Notes: generated by a model from the letters alone, not told the origin. DNA of 64,000 bases from JADKAV01 sp041393775 (GCA_041393775.1 JAWKJM010000008.1:124001-188000); one strand, 5' to 3'. Counted from the first letter of the stretch, positions 26,256 to 35,819 are shown. Numbers and translations are program-made.

Positions 26256-26483
26256 GTTCACCTCCTCCCCTCGAACCGCCGGTCGCAGGCGATCGGGGGT
26301 GGGGCCGAGGCTGATCGAGCCACGGCGCGATGGACGGAAGCAACTCGATGCGTGACGGTCGTGCGCTTCGTCCGAAGCTGATGGCCTGCCCCTCAGCGAT
26401 ATAGGGGATTGCGCAGGTGGTGCTCGGCGAGCCGTGGCACAGTGGTTACGAAACGCATGTTCTCGAATGTCGAAAGGCCCAGC

Positions 26484-28034
26484 ATGAAGATGACCGAACG
26501 GGTCCGTTCGCGGTTGGCCGCGCGGTCCTTGGCAACCGTTGGAGCAGTGACGGTGTGCGCGGGCGCGCTGGGGGCCGCACCAGTCGCCGCCGAGGATCTC
26601 AACACGATCACCTCATTCGATGGCACGACGATCACCTTCTACTGGTTCCCGGCGGTCGGACTGGCCCCGGGGGAGAAGGCGCCCACAGTGCTGCAAGGCC
26701 CGGGGTTCGGGGGCAAGGCGCAGAGCAATCCCGACGCGACCAGCGGCGGCTCCATCCCCGGCGTGGGCGATCTGCGGCGTGCCGGTTACAACGTTCTGAC
26801 CTGGAACCCTCGCGGTATCTCCCCGTCGGGCGGGAAGGCGCAACTGAACAATCCGGACTATGAGGGCCGCGATGTCTCGGCGCTGATCTCCTGGGTGTCC
26901 GAACGTTCGGAAGCGCAACTCGACGCCGCCGGTGACCCCCGGGTGGGAATGACCGGCGGCTCCTACGGCGGCGGGATCCAGTTCTCGACCGCGGCCATCG
27001 ACCACCGCATCGACGCGATCGTGCCCGTCATCGCCTGGCACTCCTTGGAGACCAGCCTGTACAAAGCCGAGACGATCAAGTCTGCCTGGGTGAACGCGCT
27101 GCTGGTCGGGGCCACCCGCCCGGGCAACACGTTCAGCCCGTCGATCCTCAAAGGCCGAGTCCAGGCGCGCAAGGGCACTACCTTCAGCCCCGAGGTCGTG
27201 GACTTCGCGAAGGCTGCCGGACCGGCGCGAGTGCTGTCGCAGGTGAGCGCTCCGACGTTGATCCTGCAGGGCACCGTCGACAACTTGTTCCCGCCGTCGG
27301 AGGCGATCGAGAACTACAAGGTGCTGAAGACCAACGGCGTCCCGGTGAAGATGGTGTGGTTCTGCGGCGGTCATGGGGTCTGCCTGACCAAGGGTGGTTC
27401 GTCTCAGTTGCCGTTGGAGCAGACGTGGCTGTGGTTGGACAAGTATCTCAAGGGCAACACCTCCGTCGATACCGGTCCGGGCTTCACCTGGATCGACCAG
27501 CGCGGCAAGTTCCGCAGCGACACGGTCTACCCCAAGCCCGATGGCAAGTTGCGGGCCAAGGGCAAAGGCACGCTGAAACTGAAGAAGAAGGGCGGGTCGG
27601 GACCGTACACGGGCGAGTTGCCGTCCTCGATCTCACCTACGTTCTCGCTCGTGCTGCGGCCGACCATCCCCGCCCCGGCCAAGCGGGCGGTCGACGTGAC
27701 GGTACGCACCAAGAAGGCGGCCACGGTCGTGGGAACCCCGAAGCTGCGTTTGACGTACAAGGGCACGTCGAGGAACAAGAAGGTCAGGGTCCTCGCGCAA
27801 TTGGTGGACAACCACAAGGTGGTCGGCAACCAGATCACCCCGTTCCCGCTGAAACTCAACGGCAGGAAACACTCGGCGACGGTTCCGCTGGAGGCGATCA
27901 GCGTGTCCCTGCGCAAGGGCCAGCGGTTAAAGTTGCAGATCGTCGCCCAGAGCAGTGCCTACAACACCTTCCCCAAGGGCGGGGAAGTCAAGTTCTCGCG
28001 AATCAAGCTCGCACTTCCGACAGTGAAGGGCTGA
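26484..28034 (+). CDS. Secreted alpha/beta hydrolase, X-Pro dipeptidyl-peptidase (S15)/CocE-like
   Basis: 516 residues from ATG 26484 (GAAAGG upstream). The signal peptide runs to AAPVAAE near residue 37. The hydrolase triad is visible: Ser160 in MTGGSYGGG, Asp266 in LQGTVDNLFPP and His297 in CGGHGVC. The C-terminal 150 residues are a Lys-rich beta-sandwich (KLRAKGKGTLKLKKKGG, RLTYKGTSRNKKVRVLAQLVD), resembling the PepX C-terminal domain and possibly binding the wall. Expected activity is hydrolysis of peptides or acyl esters outside the cell. A perfect hairpin of repeat D1 begins 3 bp after the stop. Confidence 0.85.
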   Translation: MKMTERVRSRLAARSLATVGAVTVCAGALGAAPVAAEDLNTITSFDGTTITFYWFPAVGLAPGEKAPTVLQGPGFGGKAQSNPDATSGGSIPGVGDLRRAGYNVLTWNPRGISPSGGKAQLNNPDYEGRDVSALISWVSERSEAQLDAAGDPRVGMTGGSYGGGIQFSTAAIDHRIDAIVPVIAWHSLETSLYKAETIKSAWVNALLVGATRPGNTFSPSILKGRVQARKGTTFSPEVVDFAKAAGPARVLSQVSAPTLILQGTVDNLFPPSEAIENYKVLKTNGVPVKMVWFCGGHGVCLTKGGSSQLPLEQTWLWLDKYLKGNTSVDTGPGFTWIDQRGKFRSDTVYPKPDGKLRAKGKGTLKLKKKGGSGPYTGELPSSISPTFSLVLRPTIPAPAKRAVDVTVRTKKAATVVGTPKLRLTYKGTSRNKKVRVLAQLVDNHKVVGNQITPFPLKLNGRKHSATVPLEAISVSLRKGQRLKLQIVAQSSAYNTFPKGGEVKFSRIKLALPTVKG

Positions 28035-28036
28035 CC

Positions 28037-28180
28037 CCTCCATCTGCTGGCCGGCGGACGTGGTCCCGGCCAGCAGATGGAGGAGCGCGAAGCCGCGAAT
28101 CCCCACAAACCGGGCAGCGCGCCTCCATGTCGTGGCCTAAACCATAGGTCGGCTTCTGGTCACGGCCAGCAGATGGAGGC
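28037..28180. repeat. Double-hairpin repeat, family D copy 1
   Basis: CCTCCATCTGCTGGCCGG (28037-28054) pairs perfectly with 28066-28083. A linker containing AATCCCCACAAAC..GGCAG follows, then a second hairpin bounded by GCCTCCAT (28121) and ATGGAGGC (28180) whose stem is imperfect. The first hairpin begins 3 bp after the hydrolase stop and probably terminates it. Copy 2 at 30963-31108 has the same two-hairpin plus linker design. Confidence 0.8.
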
Positions 28181-28212
28181 GAAGGGTGCCATAGGCCGGG
28201 CAGGATGAAGCC

Positions 28213-29025
28213 ATGGCCGTGACCGATGTCTGGATTCAGCACCCAACCCTCAGGTTCCTCCGGCAGGACTCCTTCGCGCAGGTGCTGCGTTGGACGGGGC
28301 AGTCCGTGCCGGACGAAGAACTGTCCATCGATCTCACCGTGGCGATGATGGACGAAGGCGATGTGGACCGCGCTTTCATCTGCGCCTGGTATGACGCGTC
28401 CGGCCCGATCGTGGGCAATGACGAAGTGGCTGGTTTCGTCGCCGCTCACCCCGACCGACTCGTGGGAGTCGCGTCCGTCGACCTGCGTGATCCGGTCGCT
28501 GCTGTCCGTGAGTTGCGCCGCGCCGTCCGCGATCTGGGTTTCAGGGCACTACGGATCATGCCCTGGATCTGGGGCCTGCCACCCAACCACCGGCTCTACT
28601 ACCCGCTCTACGCGGAATGTGTCGAGCTGGGGATCCCGTTCATGACCCAGGTCGGCCACACGGGCCCAACCCGCAGTTCCGAGCCGGGCCGACCGATCCC
28701 CTACCTCGATGACGTCGCGCTGGACTTCCCGGACCTCACCATCGTCGCCGGGCACATCGGCTACCCCTGGACCACGGAGATGATCGCACTTGCCACCAAG
28801 TACCCCAACGTCCACATCGACACCTCGGCCTATGCGGCGCACCGGTACCCGAAAGAACTCGTCGAGTACATGCGGGGCCATGGCCGGCGCAAGGTTCTGT
28901 TCGGCAGTGACTACCCGATGCTCACCGCGGGGAAGGCGCTGCGGCACTTGGATCTACTCGAACTCGATCAGGAAGCCACCGACCTGTTCCTGCACGGAAA
29001 CGCCGACCGGCTGTTCCCGCGGTAG
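28213..29025 (+). CDS. Amidohydrolase-2 family metal-dependent hydrolase/decarboxylase
   Basis: 270 residues with the TIM-barrel layout of PF04909 (ACMSD, gamma-resorcylate decarboxylase and relatives). Residues seen include VWIQHPT near the N-terminus in place of the usual D-x-H metal site, GFRALRIMPWIWGLPPNHRLYYPLYAECVELGIPFMTQVGH around strands 4-5, IVAGHIGYPW on strand 6 and VLFGSDYPM with the conserved Asp on strand 8. The GH and GSD sites fit a single metal. The role could be hydrolysis or decarboxylation of an aromatic or lactone; context gives no substrate. It converges on the acyl-CoA ligase gene with a 23-bp gap. Confidence 0.85.
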   Translation: MAVTDVWIQHPTLRFLRQDSFAQVLRWTGQSVPDEELSIDLTVAMMDEGDVDRAFICAWYDASGPIVGNDEVAGFVAAHPDRLVGVASVDLRDPVAAVRELRRAVRDLGFRALRIMPWIWGLPPNHRLYYPLYAECVELGIPFMTQVGHTGPTRSSEPGRPIPYLDDVALDFPDLTIVAGHIGYPWTTEMIALATKYPNVHIDTSAYAAHRYPKELVEYMRGHGRRKVLFGSDYPMLTAGKALRHLDLLELDQEATDLFLHGNADRLFPR

Positions 29026-29048
29026 TCCGCCCCGAGCCGCCGGTTCAT

Positions 29049-30854
29049 CTACGGGGTCGGGCCAGTCGCGTAGAGAGCCGCGATCGTGTCCGCGTGCGTC
29101 TCCCGGATCTGGTTGCGCTTGAGCTTCATGGTCGGGGTCAACTCGCCGGCCTCCATCGACAACTCCTCCGGTAGCACTGCGACCTTCTTGATCTGCTCGA
29201 AACGGGCCAGGTCGGCGTTGACCAGTGCCACCTGCTCATCGATGTACCGGATCAGTGCAGGGTCGGCGGCCAGGGCGGCAACGTCGTCGAACTCGATCCC
29301 GAGATCGGCCGCCACGCCTTGCGCGTTGTCCGGGTCCAACGTGAGCAGAGCACAGATGTAGGCCTTGCCGTCACCGATCGCGACCGCCTCCCCGACGCCC
29401 TTGATCCGTTTGAGTCGCGCCTCGAGCAACTGCGGGGCCACGTACTTCCCGCCACTGGTCTTGAAGAGGTCCTTCTTGCGGTCGGTGATGTGCAGGAAGC
29501 CGTCGTCATCCAGATGCCCCACGTCCCCGGTGTGCAGCCAGCCGTCAGCGTCGAGCAGCTCGGACGTGAGTTCCGGGCTGTTGAAGTATCCAGGTGTCAT
29601 GGTCGGCCCCTTGCCCAGGATCTCGCCGTCGGGGGCGAACTGAATCTGCACGCACGAGATCGGCTTGCCGACCGTGCCCGATCGGGGCAGACCTTGCGGC
29701 GCGATGGACATGACGGCGGTGGACTCCGTGGATCCGTACACGTCGTGGATCGGCAGTCCCAGCGAGGCGAAGAAGTCGGCGGTGGCAGGGTTCATAGGCG
29801 CGGACCCGCTCAAGCACAGCCGGACCTCATCAAGGCCCAGCGCATCTTTGATCTTGGAGATGACGAGTCGGTTGGCCAGGGTGCGGCGCACGCCGCCGGT
29901 CTTCTCGCCTGCGGCGATGTCGGCCTGGAGGCCGGCCAGTTCAGTGGCCAGGGCCCATTGCGCCAACTTCGCCTTGACACCGGTCGCCTCGCCGAGCCGG
30001 GCCCGCAGGGCGGCTTCGAACTTCTCCCACACCCTGGGCACGGCCAGGAAGACGGTCGGGTGCGCCACCGGGAGGTAGTCGCGCAACTTCGTCACGTCGT
30101 CGCACATAAAGACCTCGACCCCTGCCTTTGACTGCAGTCCCAGCGTCATGATGTGTTCGGCGATGTGACACAGAGGCAGATAAGACACCGACCTCTCCTG
30201 CAGATCGCGCACCAGGGAGAAATCCGCACGCACCGAATCCAGAACCGCGTTCCAGCCGCGATGCGTGACCTGCACACCCTTCGGTTCCCCGGTCGTTCCG
30301 GAGGTGTAGCACAGCATCACCAGATCGTCCGGCCGTGCGTCGTCGATGCGTTGTTCGAGTTCCTCGGAGTCAACCGAATCGCCGAGTGCCAAGAACTCAT
30401 CCCACGACAACGTCCACTCCGGATCGCGTCCGGCCACGTCGTCCATGACCACGAGCTTGCGGGCGTAGTCGAGATTCGGGCGCTGAGCGGCGAACTTGTC
30501 GTGCTGCTCGCGGCTGTCCGTGATCACGACCGTCGCCTCGCAGTGGTTGGCGACCCAGGCCACCTGCTCGGCGGTGTTGGTCACGTAGATGGGAGTCGGC
30601 ACGGCCCCTGCGGCGAGGATTCCGAGATCGGCGATCAGCCATTCCGGGCGGTTGTTCGCGACCATCGCCACGGTCTCACCAGGTCCGACGCCCAGCGCGA
30701 TCAGCGCCTTGCCCACCCGGTACACCTCGTCGCGGTACTTCGCCCATGTCAACGTGGTCAACGCATCGGGCTCGCCCCCATGTAGTGCGGGCTGGTCCGG
30801 CGCGGTTGTCGCCCACTTCTGGAGGTCCTTGACCATCGTGTCGTTCTCGCTCAT
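29049..30854 (-). CDS. Long-chain fatty-acid-CoA ligase (FadD15-type)
   Basis: 601 residues with GAAGGA upstream of the ATG. The adenylate-forming motifs are complete: YTSGTTGEPKGVQVTH, the LPLCHIAEHI segment typical of the long-chain FACS group, YGSTESTAV, HTGDVGHLDDDGFLHITDRKKDLFKTSGGKYV and the terminal LTPTMKLKRNQI with the catalytic Lys. It activates long-chain fatty acids to acyl-CoA for lipid synthesis or oxidation, probably at the inner face of the membrane. No other lipid gene is directly linked; the crotonase is 24 kb away. Confidence 0.93.
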   Translation of the reverse strand: MSENDTMVKDLQKWATTAPDQPALHGGEPDALTTLTWAKYRDEVYRVGKALIALGVGPGETVAMVANNRPEWLIADLGILAAGAVPTPIYVTNTAEQVAWVANHCEATVVITDSREQHDKFAAQRPNLDYARKLVVMDDVAGRDPEWTLSWDEFLALGDSVDSEELEQRIDDARPDDLVMLCYTSGTTGEPKGVQVTHRGWNAVLDSVRADFSLVRDLQERSVSYLPLCHIAEHIMTLGLQSKAGVEVFMCDDVTKLRDYLPVAHPTVFLAVPRVWEKFEAALRARLGEATGVKAKLAQWALATELAGLQADIAAGEKTGGVRRTLANRLVISKIKDALGLDEVRLCLSGSAPMNPATADFFASLGLPIHDVYGSTESTAVMSIAPQGLPRSGTVGKPISCVQIQFAPDGEILGKGPTMTPGYFNSPELTSELLDADGWLHTGDVGHLDDDGFLHITDRKKDLFKTSGGKYVAPQLLEARLKRIKGVGEAVAIGDGKAYICALLTLDPDNAQGVAADLGIEFDDVAALAADPALIRYIDEQVALVNADLARFEQIKKVAVLPEELSMEAGELTPTMKLKRNQIRETHADTIAALYATGPTP

Positions 30855-30962
30855 GTTCCTTCGCCCCTCACGCAGCGCCCGGCACCCGGTCGCCCGATCC
30901 AAGTGGGACGTGTGGGGCGGTCCGGTGTCAAGCCGTTCCCAGGATTCGTTGTTGCGGCGATC

Positions 30963-31108
30963 GCCTCCATCTCGTGGCCGCGGAGTCCGCGGTTGGCCGC
31001 AGGATGGAGGGCCGGGAGGTTACCAATCACCACAAATCAGGCAGAAAGCCTCCATCCTCTGGCCGCAACCCGAAGCCGACTTCCGGCTGCGGCCAGAGGA
31101 TGGAGGGG
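30963..31108. repeat. Double-hairpin repeat, family D copy 2
   Basis: Hairpin 1 joins GCCTCCATC (30963) to GGATGGAGG (ending about 31010). A linker AATCACCACAAATCAGGCAG matches copy 1. Hairpin 2 is perfect: 31049-31067 pairs over 19 bp with 31088-31106 (left arm CCTCCATCCTCTGGCCGCA). It sits between divergent genes (acyl-CoA ligase and helicase), immediately upstream of the helicase start, so it is not a terminator here. Confidence 0.8.
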
Positions 31109-31148
31109 CGGCCGGGTTGATGGGCGGCAACGTGGCAAGGTCGAGTAT

Positions 31149-33632
31149 GTGACCGACACGGCTTTGGGCGACCTCTTACTGCTGCCGGGCGAGCCCGAGG
31201 AGGTCCTGGAACGGTTCGCGCAGTGGGCGGCCGACACCGGGCGGCCGCTGTACCCCGCGCAGGAAGAGGCCCTGCTCGAGCTCGCCGCCGGGTCACACGT
31301 GGTGCTGGCCACCCCCACCGGCTCCGGAAAGAGTCTGGTGGCCCTCGGCGGCATGGTGCTGGCGATGGCTCGAGGTCGCCGCTCGTACTACACCGCGCCG
31401 ATCAAGGCATTGGTTTCGGAGAAGTTCTTCGACCTGTGCGAGGCGCTCGGCCCGGCGCGGGTGGGGATGCTGACCGGGGACGCCGCGGTCAACCCGGAGG
31501 CGCCGGTGATCTGTGCGACGGCGGAGGTCCTGGCCAACCAGTCGTTGCGCACCGGTCCGTCGGTCGACATCGGCATGGTCTGCATGGATGAGTTCCACTA
31601 CTACGGCGACCGAGACCGCGGGTGGGCGTGGCAGGTGCCGCTGATCGAGTTGACCGGGTCCCAGTTCCTGCTGATGTCCGCGACGCTGGGCGACATGACC
31701 CGGATCCGCGGGGACCTCACCCGCCGGACAGGTCGGCCCGCGGCACTTGTGGCCGGGGGCGAACGGCCGGTGCCGCTGAACTTCGAGTACGTGACCACGC
31801 CGATCCACCAGACGATCGAGGTTCTGCTGAACCACGACCGGGCACCCGTCTACATCGTCCACCCGACGCAGTCGGCCGCGCTGGAACGCGCGCAGGCGCT
31901 GATGAGCCTGAACGTGTGCGACCGACAGGAGAAGCGCGAGATAGGCGAGCAACTGCAGGGGTTCCGGTTCACGGCCGGGTTCGGCCGCACGCTGAGCCGG
32001 TTGATCCGGCATGGCATCGGGGTCCACCATGCGGGAATGCTGCCGCGCTACCGGCGCCTGGTCGAGCGCCTGACCCGGCGAGGGCTCCTCAAGGTGGTGT
32101 GCGGAACGGACACCCTAGGCGTGGGCATCGATGTGCCGATCCGGACGGTGTTGATCACCTCGCTGGTGAAGTTCGACGGCCGCCGGATGCGGGTGCTGCG
32201 GGCGCGGGAGTTCCATCAGATCGCCGGTCGCGCGGGTCGTCCCGGCTTCGACACCAGCGGCTTCGTGGTGGTGCAGGCCCCGGAGCACGAGATCGAGAAT
32301 GAGCGTCTGCTCGCGCGCGCAGGGGATGACCCGAAGAAGCGCCGCCGCATCGTGCGCAAGAAGGCGCCGGAGGGTGTGCCGACATGGAACCGTGCCACGT
32401 TCGACCGGCTCGTGCCCGCGGAGCCCGAGCCGCTGGAGTCCCACTTCGACATCACCCACGCGATGGTGTTCAACGTGGCCCACCGTTCCGACGATCCTCG
32501 AGCGGCTCTGCTCAACCTGCTGACGGACAACGATGAGGACCCGGCGGCGAAGGAGGCGCTGGTCGAACGGTCGGAGGCGATAGCGGCGTCCTTGGTGGCC
32601 GCCGGCGTGCTCACCGAGGATCTGCACGTGACCGACCAGGTGGCCGACGATTTCGCGCTGAACCAGCCACTCTCCACGTTCGCCCTGGCCGCCATGGAAC
32701 TGCTTGACCGGAGTTCCGAGGCGTACGCGGTCGACGTGCTGTCGGTCCTGGAGTCGACGCTGGAGAACCCCCGGCAGGTCCTTTACGCGCAGCAGTCGCG
32801 GGCGCGTGCGGAGGCGGTCGCGGCGATGAAGGCGGAGGGGATCGAGTACGAGGAACGCGTGGAACTGGTCGAGGAGATCACCTGGCCGCAACCGCTGGCC
32901 GACCTTCTTGACACTGCGTACGACATCTACGCACAGGGGCACCCGTGGGTCACCGAGTACGAGGTGAAGCCCAAGTCAGTGGCTCGCGAGATGTACGAGA
33001 TGGCGATGACGTTCGCCGAGTACGTAAGCGCCTATCGGCTGGCGTCGTCGGAGGGTCTGCTGCTGCGCTACTTGGCGGATGCCTATAAGGCGCTGCAGCG
33101 TACGGTGCCGGAGGGGTTGCGCACCGACGAGCTCGACGATCTCACCGCGTGGCTGGGGGAGTTGGTACGACAAGTCGACTCCAGCCTGCTTGACGAGTGG
33201 GAGCGTCTGATCAACCCGGACGCGCCGGTGGAGGCCGAGGCGGTCGACGCGGGTCCACCGCCGGTGACCGCCAACGTGCGGGCCTTCCGGGTGATGGTCC
33301 GCAACGCCATGTTCCGGCGTGTGGAGTTGGCCGCGCTCGGACAGTGGGACGAGTTGGCCGAACTGGACGCTGGCGCGGGGTGGGACGCGCAGCGCTGGCA
33401 GGCGGCTATGGACGACTACTTCACCGAGCACGAGACGATCGGAACCGGTGCCGCTGCCCGTGGGCCGCAGTTCCTGCAGATCGAGCAACTGCCGGGAAAG
33501 TGGACGGTGCGACAGGTCTTCGAAGATCCCGACGACGACCGGGACTGGCGCATCGAAGCGGAGGTGGACCTTGCTGCCAGCGATTCCGAAGGGGTGGCGG
33601 TGATCCGTCTGCTCGACGTGGGTGGATTCTGA
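31149..33632 (+). CDS. DEAD/DEAH-box helicase, DUF3516 family
   Basis: 827 residues from GTG 31149; the family N-terminus (LERFAQWAADTGRPLYPAQEEALLEL) fixes the start close to here although the frame is open further up. Helicase motifs: Walker A ATPTGSGKS (residues 54-62), TAPIKALVSEKF (Ia), CMDEFHYYGD (DEAD-box variant DEFH), LMSATLGD (III), GVGIDVPIRTVL (V) and QIAGRAGRPG (VI). The C-terminal 350 residues are the DUF3516 region, found only in actinobacteria-like proteins. The Ski2-like organisation suggests an RNA helicase acting in RNA turnover or ribosome maturation, from family resemblance only. Confidence 0.92.
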   Translation: MTDTALGDLLLLPGEPEEVLERFAQWAADTGRPLYPAQEEALLELAAGSHVVLATPTGSGKSLVALGGMVLAMARGRRSYYTAPIKALVSEKFFDLCEALGPARVGMLTGDAAVNPEAPVICATAEVLANQSLRTGPSVDIGMVCMDEFHYYGDRDRGWAWQVPLIELTGSQFLLMSATLGDMTRIRGDLTRRTGRPAALVAGGERPVPLNFEYVTTPIHQTIEVLLNHDRAPVYIVHPTQSAALERAQALMSLNVCDRQEKREIGEQLQGFRFTAGFGRTLSRLIRHGIGVHHAGMLPRYRRLVERLTRRGLLKVVCGTDTLGVGIDVPIRTVLITSLVKFDGRRMRVLRAREFHQIAGRAGRPGFDTSGFVVVQAPEHEIENERLLARAGDDPKKRRRIVRKKAPEGVPTWNRATFDRLVPAEPEPLESHFDITHAMVFNVAHRSDDPRAALLNLLTDNDEDPAAKEALVERSEAIAASLVAAGVLTEDLHVTDQVADDFALNQPLSTFALAAMELLDRSSEAYAVDVLSVLESTLENPRQVLYAQQSRARAEAVAAMKAEGIEYEERVELVEEITWPQPLADLLDTAYDIYAQGHPWVTEYEVKPKSVAREMYEMAMTFAEYVSAYRLASSEGLLLRYLADAYKALQRTVPEGLRTDELDDLTAWLGELVRQVDSSLLDEWERLINPDAPVEAEAVDAGPPPVTANVRAFRVMVRNAMFRRVELAALGQWDELAELDAGAGWDAQRWQAAMDDYFTEHETIGTGAAARGPQFLQIEQLPGKWTVRQVFEDPDDDRDWRIEAEVDLAASDSEGVAVIRLLDVGGF

Positions 33633-33647
33633 GTGCCACGTGCCGCG

Positions 33648-33944
33648 TCAACCGCACCCGGGCCACAGGTCCACTTGCAGCGAATGCTCGAGGTTGGCGA
33701 TGGTCGCGAGGTCCGGGACGACCTTGCCGTTGATCAATCGCGACAGGCTGGTGGGGTCTATTCCGGCGGGCCCGGCGACCGCTCGCAGTGACAGTCCCCG
33801 ATCCCGCATGACCGATGCGAGGCGTTCCACGAGACGGGCAGTCACCGTCACATAGGGCTGCGCGTCGTCGCGGAACGGTCCCTCGGGCCAACGGCCGTCC
33901 TCAGTGATGAACGTTGCAGGCGGGCGGTAGGAACGCGAAGCCAT
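33648..33944 (-). CDS. Small XRE-type helix-turn-helix DNA-binding protein
   Basis: 98 residues. The HTH covers about residues 40-92: LVERLASVMRDRGLSLRAVAGPAGIDPTSLSRLINGKVVPDLATIANLEHSL. The leading 35 residues (SYRPPATFITEDGRWPEGPFRDDAQPY) form a short conserved-looking arm seen in related small actinobacterial regulators. I start at ATG 33944 because this arm begins there; a GTG 99 bp upstream would only add a low-complexity tail. It converges on the helicase gene with a 15-bp gap. The target is unknown. Confidence 0.75.
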   Translation of the reverse strand: MASRSYRPPATFITEDGRWPEGPFRDDAQPYVTVTARLVERLASVMRDRGLSLRAVAGPAGIDPTSLSRLINGKVVPDLATIANLEHSLQVDLWPGCG

Positions 33945-34053
33945 GCACCGCAGTGTGGCACGCCTCTCTGCCGGCAGGCGGCGAGACCGCTGCCGGCCTC
34001 CCACCAGAAGGCCCAACCTCTCACGAAGTCGTACTGGTGCCACGTCTCAGCAG

Positions 34054-34568
34054 TCACTGCGTGGGCGCCGCCCGCTTCACGACGAAGGTAGGTGGCACTC
34101 GCAGCGTCTGGCCGACCACGCAGTACCTCTCGGTGGAGCGTGCCAGCCTGTCCAGTCTGTCGTCGTCGGCCTCGGTGTCGATCTCCACGGTCACTGTCAA
34201 GTCGGTGCAGCCGACCGGGCCCTCGCGCGAGATGCCGAGGGTCCCCCGGGCGTCGAAAAGCCATCGGCCCGGATGCTCACCGATCGGTACCCGAGGCTCA
34301 TGCTGGTGGCGATGCTACGAAACGTCGCACCGGCGCAGGCAAGCAGCGCTTCCAGCAGCATGTCGCCGGAACAAGCGTCACTGCCGTCACCGCCCGTGGC
34401 CGAGTGCAGACCGGCCCGAACCGGTCCCGCCCAGGTCTCGACGGTGCAGGTGATTCCCTCATCACGGAAGTCACCGTGCGCAGACACTGGGGTCATGGCT
34501 GCGGCAGGTTCGGACCTGTACCGCTGTTTCAGCGGTGTCTGCGCGGCCCGCAAGACCGAAGCATCCAT
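34054..34568 (-). pseudogene. OsmC-family peroxiredoxin-like protein, single frameshift
   Basis: From ATG 34568 (GAGGAG upstream) the frame reads MDASVLRAAQTPLKQRYRSEP, then LHSATGGDGSDACSGDMLLEALLACAGATFRSIATSM, the OsmC core with its catalytic Cys. Near 34256-34260, at a run of four A, the family sequence moves to another frame and continues DARGTLGISREGPVGCTDL and RSTERYCVVGQTLRVPPTFVV to a TGA at 34054. Adding one base at the homopolymer restores a complete protein of about 172 residues, so this is either a fresh inactivation or a sequencing indel. Intact OsmC proteins reduce organic hydroperoxides. Confidence 0.75.
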
Positions 34569-34816
34569 CTTGGCTCCTCACTGAGTCGAGAGGGTGCCGG
34601 CTGACACCGGCATCCCACGATGGTGCCAGTCCAGGGCCCGCCTGCGCGACAGCCAGAGGCCCGGCGTCGGCTGCAGCGCGCGTGATCTCCGAGGCCGCCG
34701 GCAACTGCGAGGTGCTCCGATGACGCTGTACGCGAATGAGGGCGCCCGGTGGGAGGCGCAAGTCCCCGTGTTGGCGACGGGCGCGCACGACCACGGGCGG
34801 GTCACCAAGACTGCGA

Positions 34817-35632
34817 TCACGCACCGAAGCGACGCTGCAGGTCGGCGTATGGGATCGCACCGTCGAGGAATCCGAGCGTTCCCGAGTCGAGTAGTTCCCG
34901 GCCGGCGCGCTCCAACATGCTGAGCACAGCCCGAGCCAGACTGCCGCCGAGACTGACCCGCTTGACGCCGAGCGAGAAGAGGGTCGGCGTGTCGATCGCG
35001 TTCGCCAGCCCGGCCACGATGTTGAGCGGACCCGGGATTTCCGCGGCGAGCCGGCGGATGGTGTCCGCCTCGACGACACCCGGCACGAAGACGCAGTCGG
35101 CCCCCGCTTCGACGTACCGAACTGCTCGCTCGACGGTTTCAGCGAAGGCGTCGCCACTCGTGGCGGCGAAGTAGGTGTCCGTGCGGGCGTTCAGCACGAA
35201 CGTGCCCCTCGGCGCCGCGGCCCGCGCGGCGGCCAGGCGTTCGACGGCGTCGTCGATGCCGAACAGCCCGCCCTCGAAGGCGTCCTCGATGTTGCCACCG
35301 ACAGCCCCGAGCCGCGCAGCCCGGGCCACAGTCCGGCCGACCTCCTCCGCTGTGTCCCCGTACCCGGCTTCGAGGTCCGCAGTCACGGGCACGCCTACAG
35401 CGGCCACGATGCGACCGACGTGGTCGAGCATCGTGTCGCGGTCCAGCGCCCCTCCGTCCGGGACTCCGTCGGACCAGGCGATGCCCGCGCTCGTGGTGGC
35501 GATGGCGGGGAAACCTACCTGCTCGAGGATGCGGGCCGACCCGGCGTCCCAGGCGTTGGGGAGTACGAAGCCGGGCCCGGTATGCAGGGCGAGGAGAGTG
35601 GCTGCCTTGTCGGGAGAAAGTCTATTGGTCAC
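34817..35632 (-). CDS. Isocitrate lyase/PEP mutase superfamily enzyme
   Basis: 271 residues starting at GTG with GAGGTG upstream. Family landmarks: FVLPNAWDAGSARILEQVGF, ATTSAGIAWSDGVPDG, PVTADLEAGYGD with metal-binding acidic residues, GGNIEDAF, FVLNARTDTYF and GADCVFVPGV. The catalytic KxCG of true isocitrate lyases is absent, which places it with the PEP mutase-like, oxaloacetate decarboxylase or carboxyvinyl-phosphonate branch. It probably makes or breaks a C-C or P-C bond of an oxoacid. Between it and OsmC, 34569-34816 shows no credible gene. Confidence 0.85.
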   Translation of the reverse strand: MTNRLSPDKAATLLALHTGPGFVLPNAWDAGSARILEQVGFPAIATTSAGIAWSDGVPDGGALDRDTMLDHVGRIVAAVGVPVTADLEAGYGDTAEEVGRTVARAARLGAVGGNIEDAFEGGLFGIDDAVERLAAARAAAPRGTFVLNARTDTYFAATSGDAFAETVERAVRYVEAGADCVFVPGVVEADTIRRLAAEIPGPLNIVAGLANAIDTPTLFSLGVKRVSLGGSLARAVLSMLERAGRELLDSGTLGFLDGAIPYADLQRRFGA

Positions 35633-35819
35633 GGTTCACCTCGTTGGAATACAACGATCGCCGAAGGCCTCCGGCGTCGGTGCGGGCCGGGCCGCGCCCC
35701 CGGCGTCTGTGGTTGCCTCGTTGCACCACACCAAGTCGGCCTGCCCGGTGGTCACGACATCCATCGTCGGTGATCTCGCCTCTCCCGACAACCCCATGGA
35801 TTGTCGGTGGCGCCGGGCC

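Noticed and set aside
22209..33632. UvrA paralogue and DUF3516 helicase as parts of a defence system
   Set aside because: They are 6.5 kb apart, separated by unrelated metabolic genes, each stands alone, and no nuclease, effector or defence hallmark is linked.
34569..34816. Frames on both strands between OsmC and the PEP mutase-like gene
   Set aside because: None has a ribosome site, family match or protein-like composition over more than about 30 residues.
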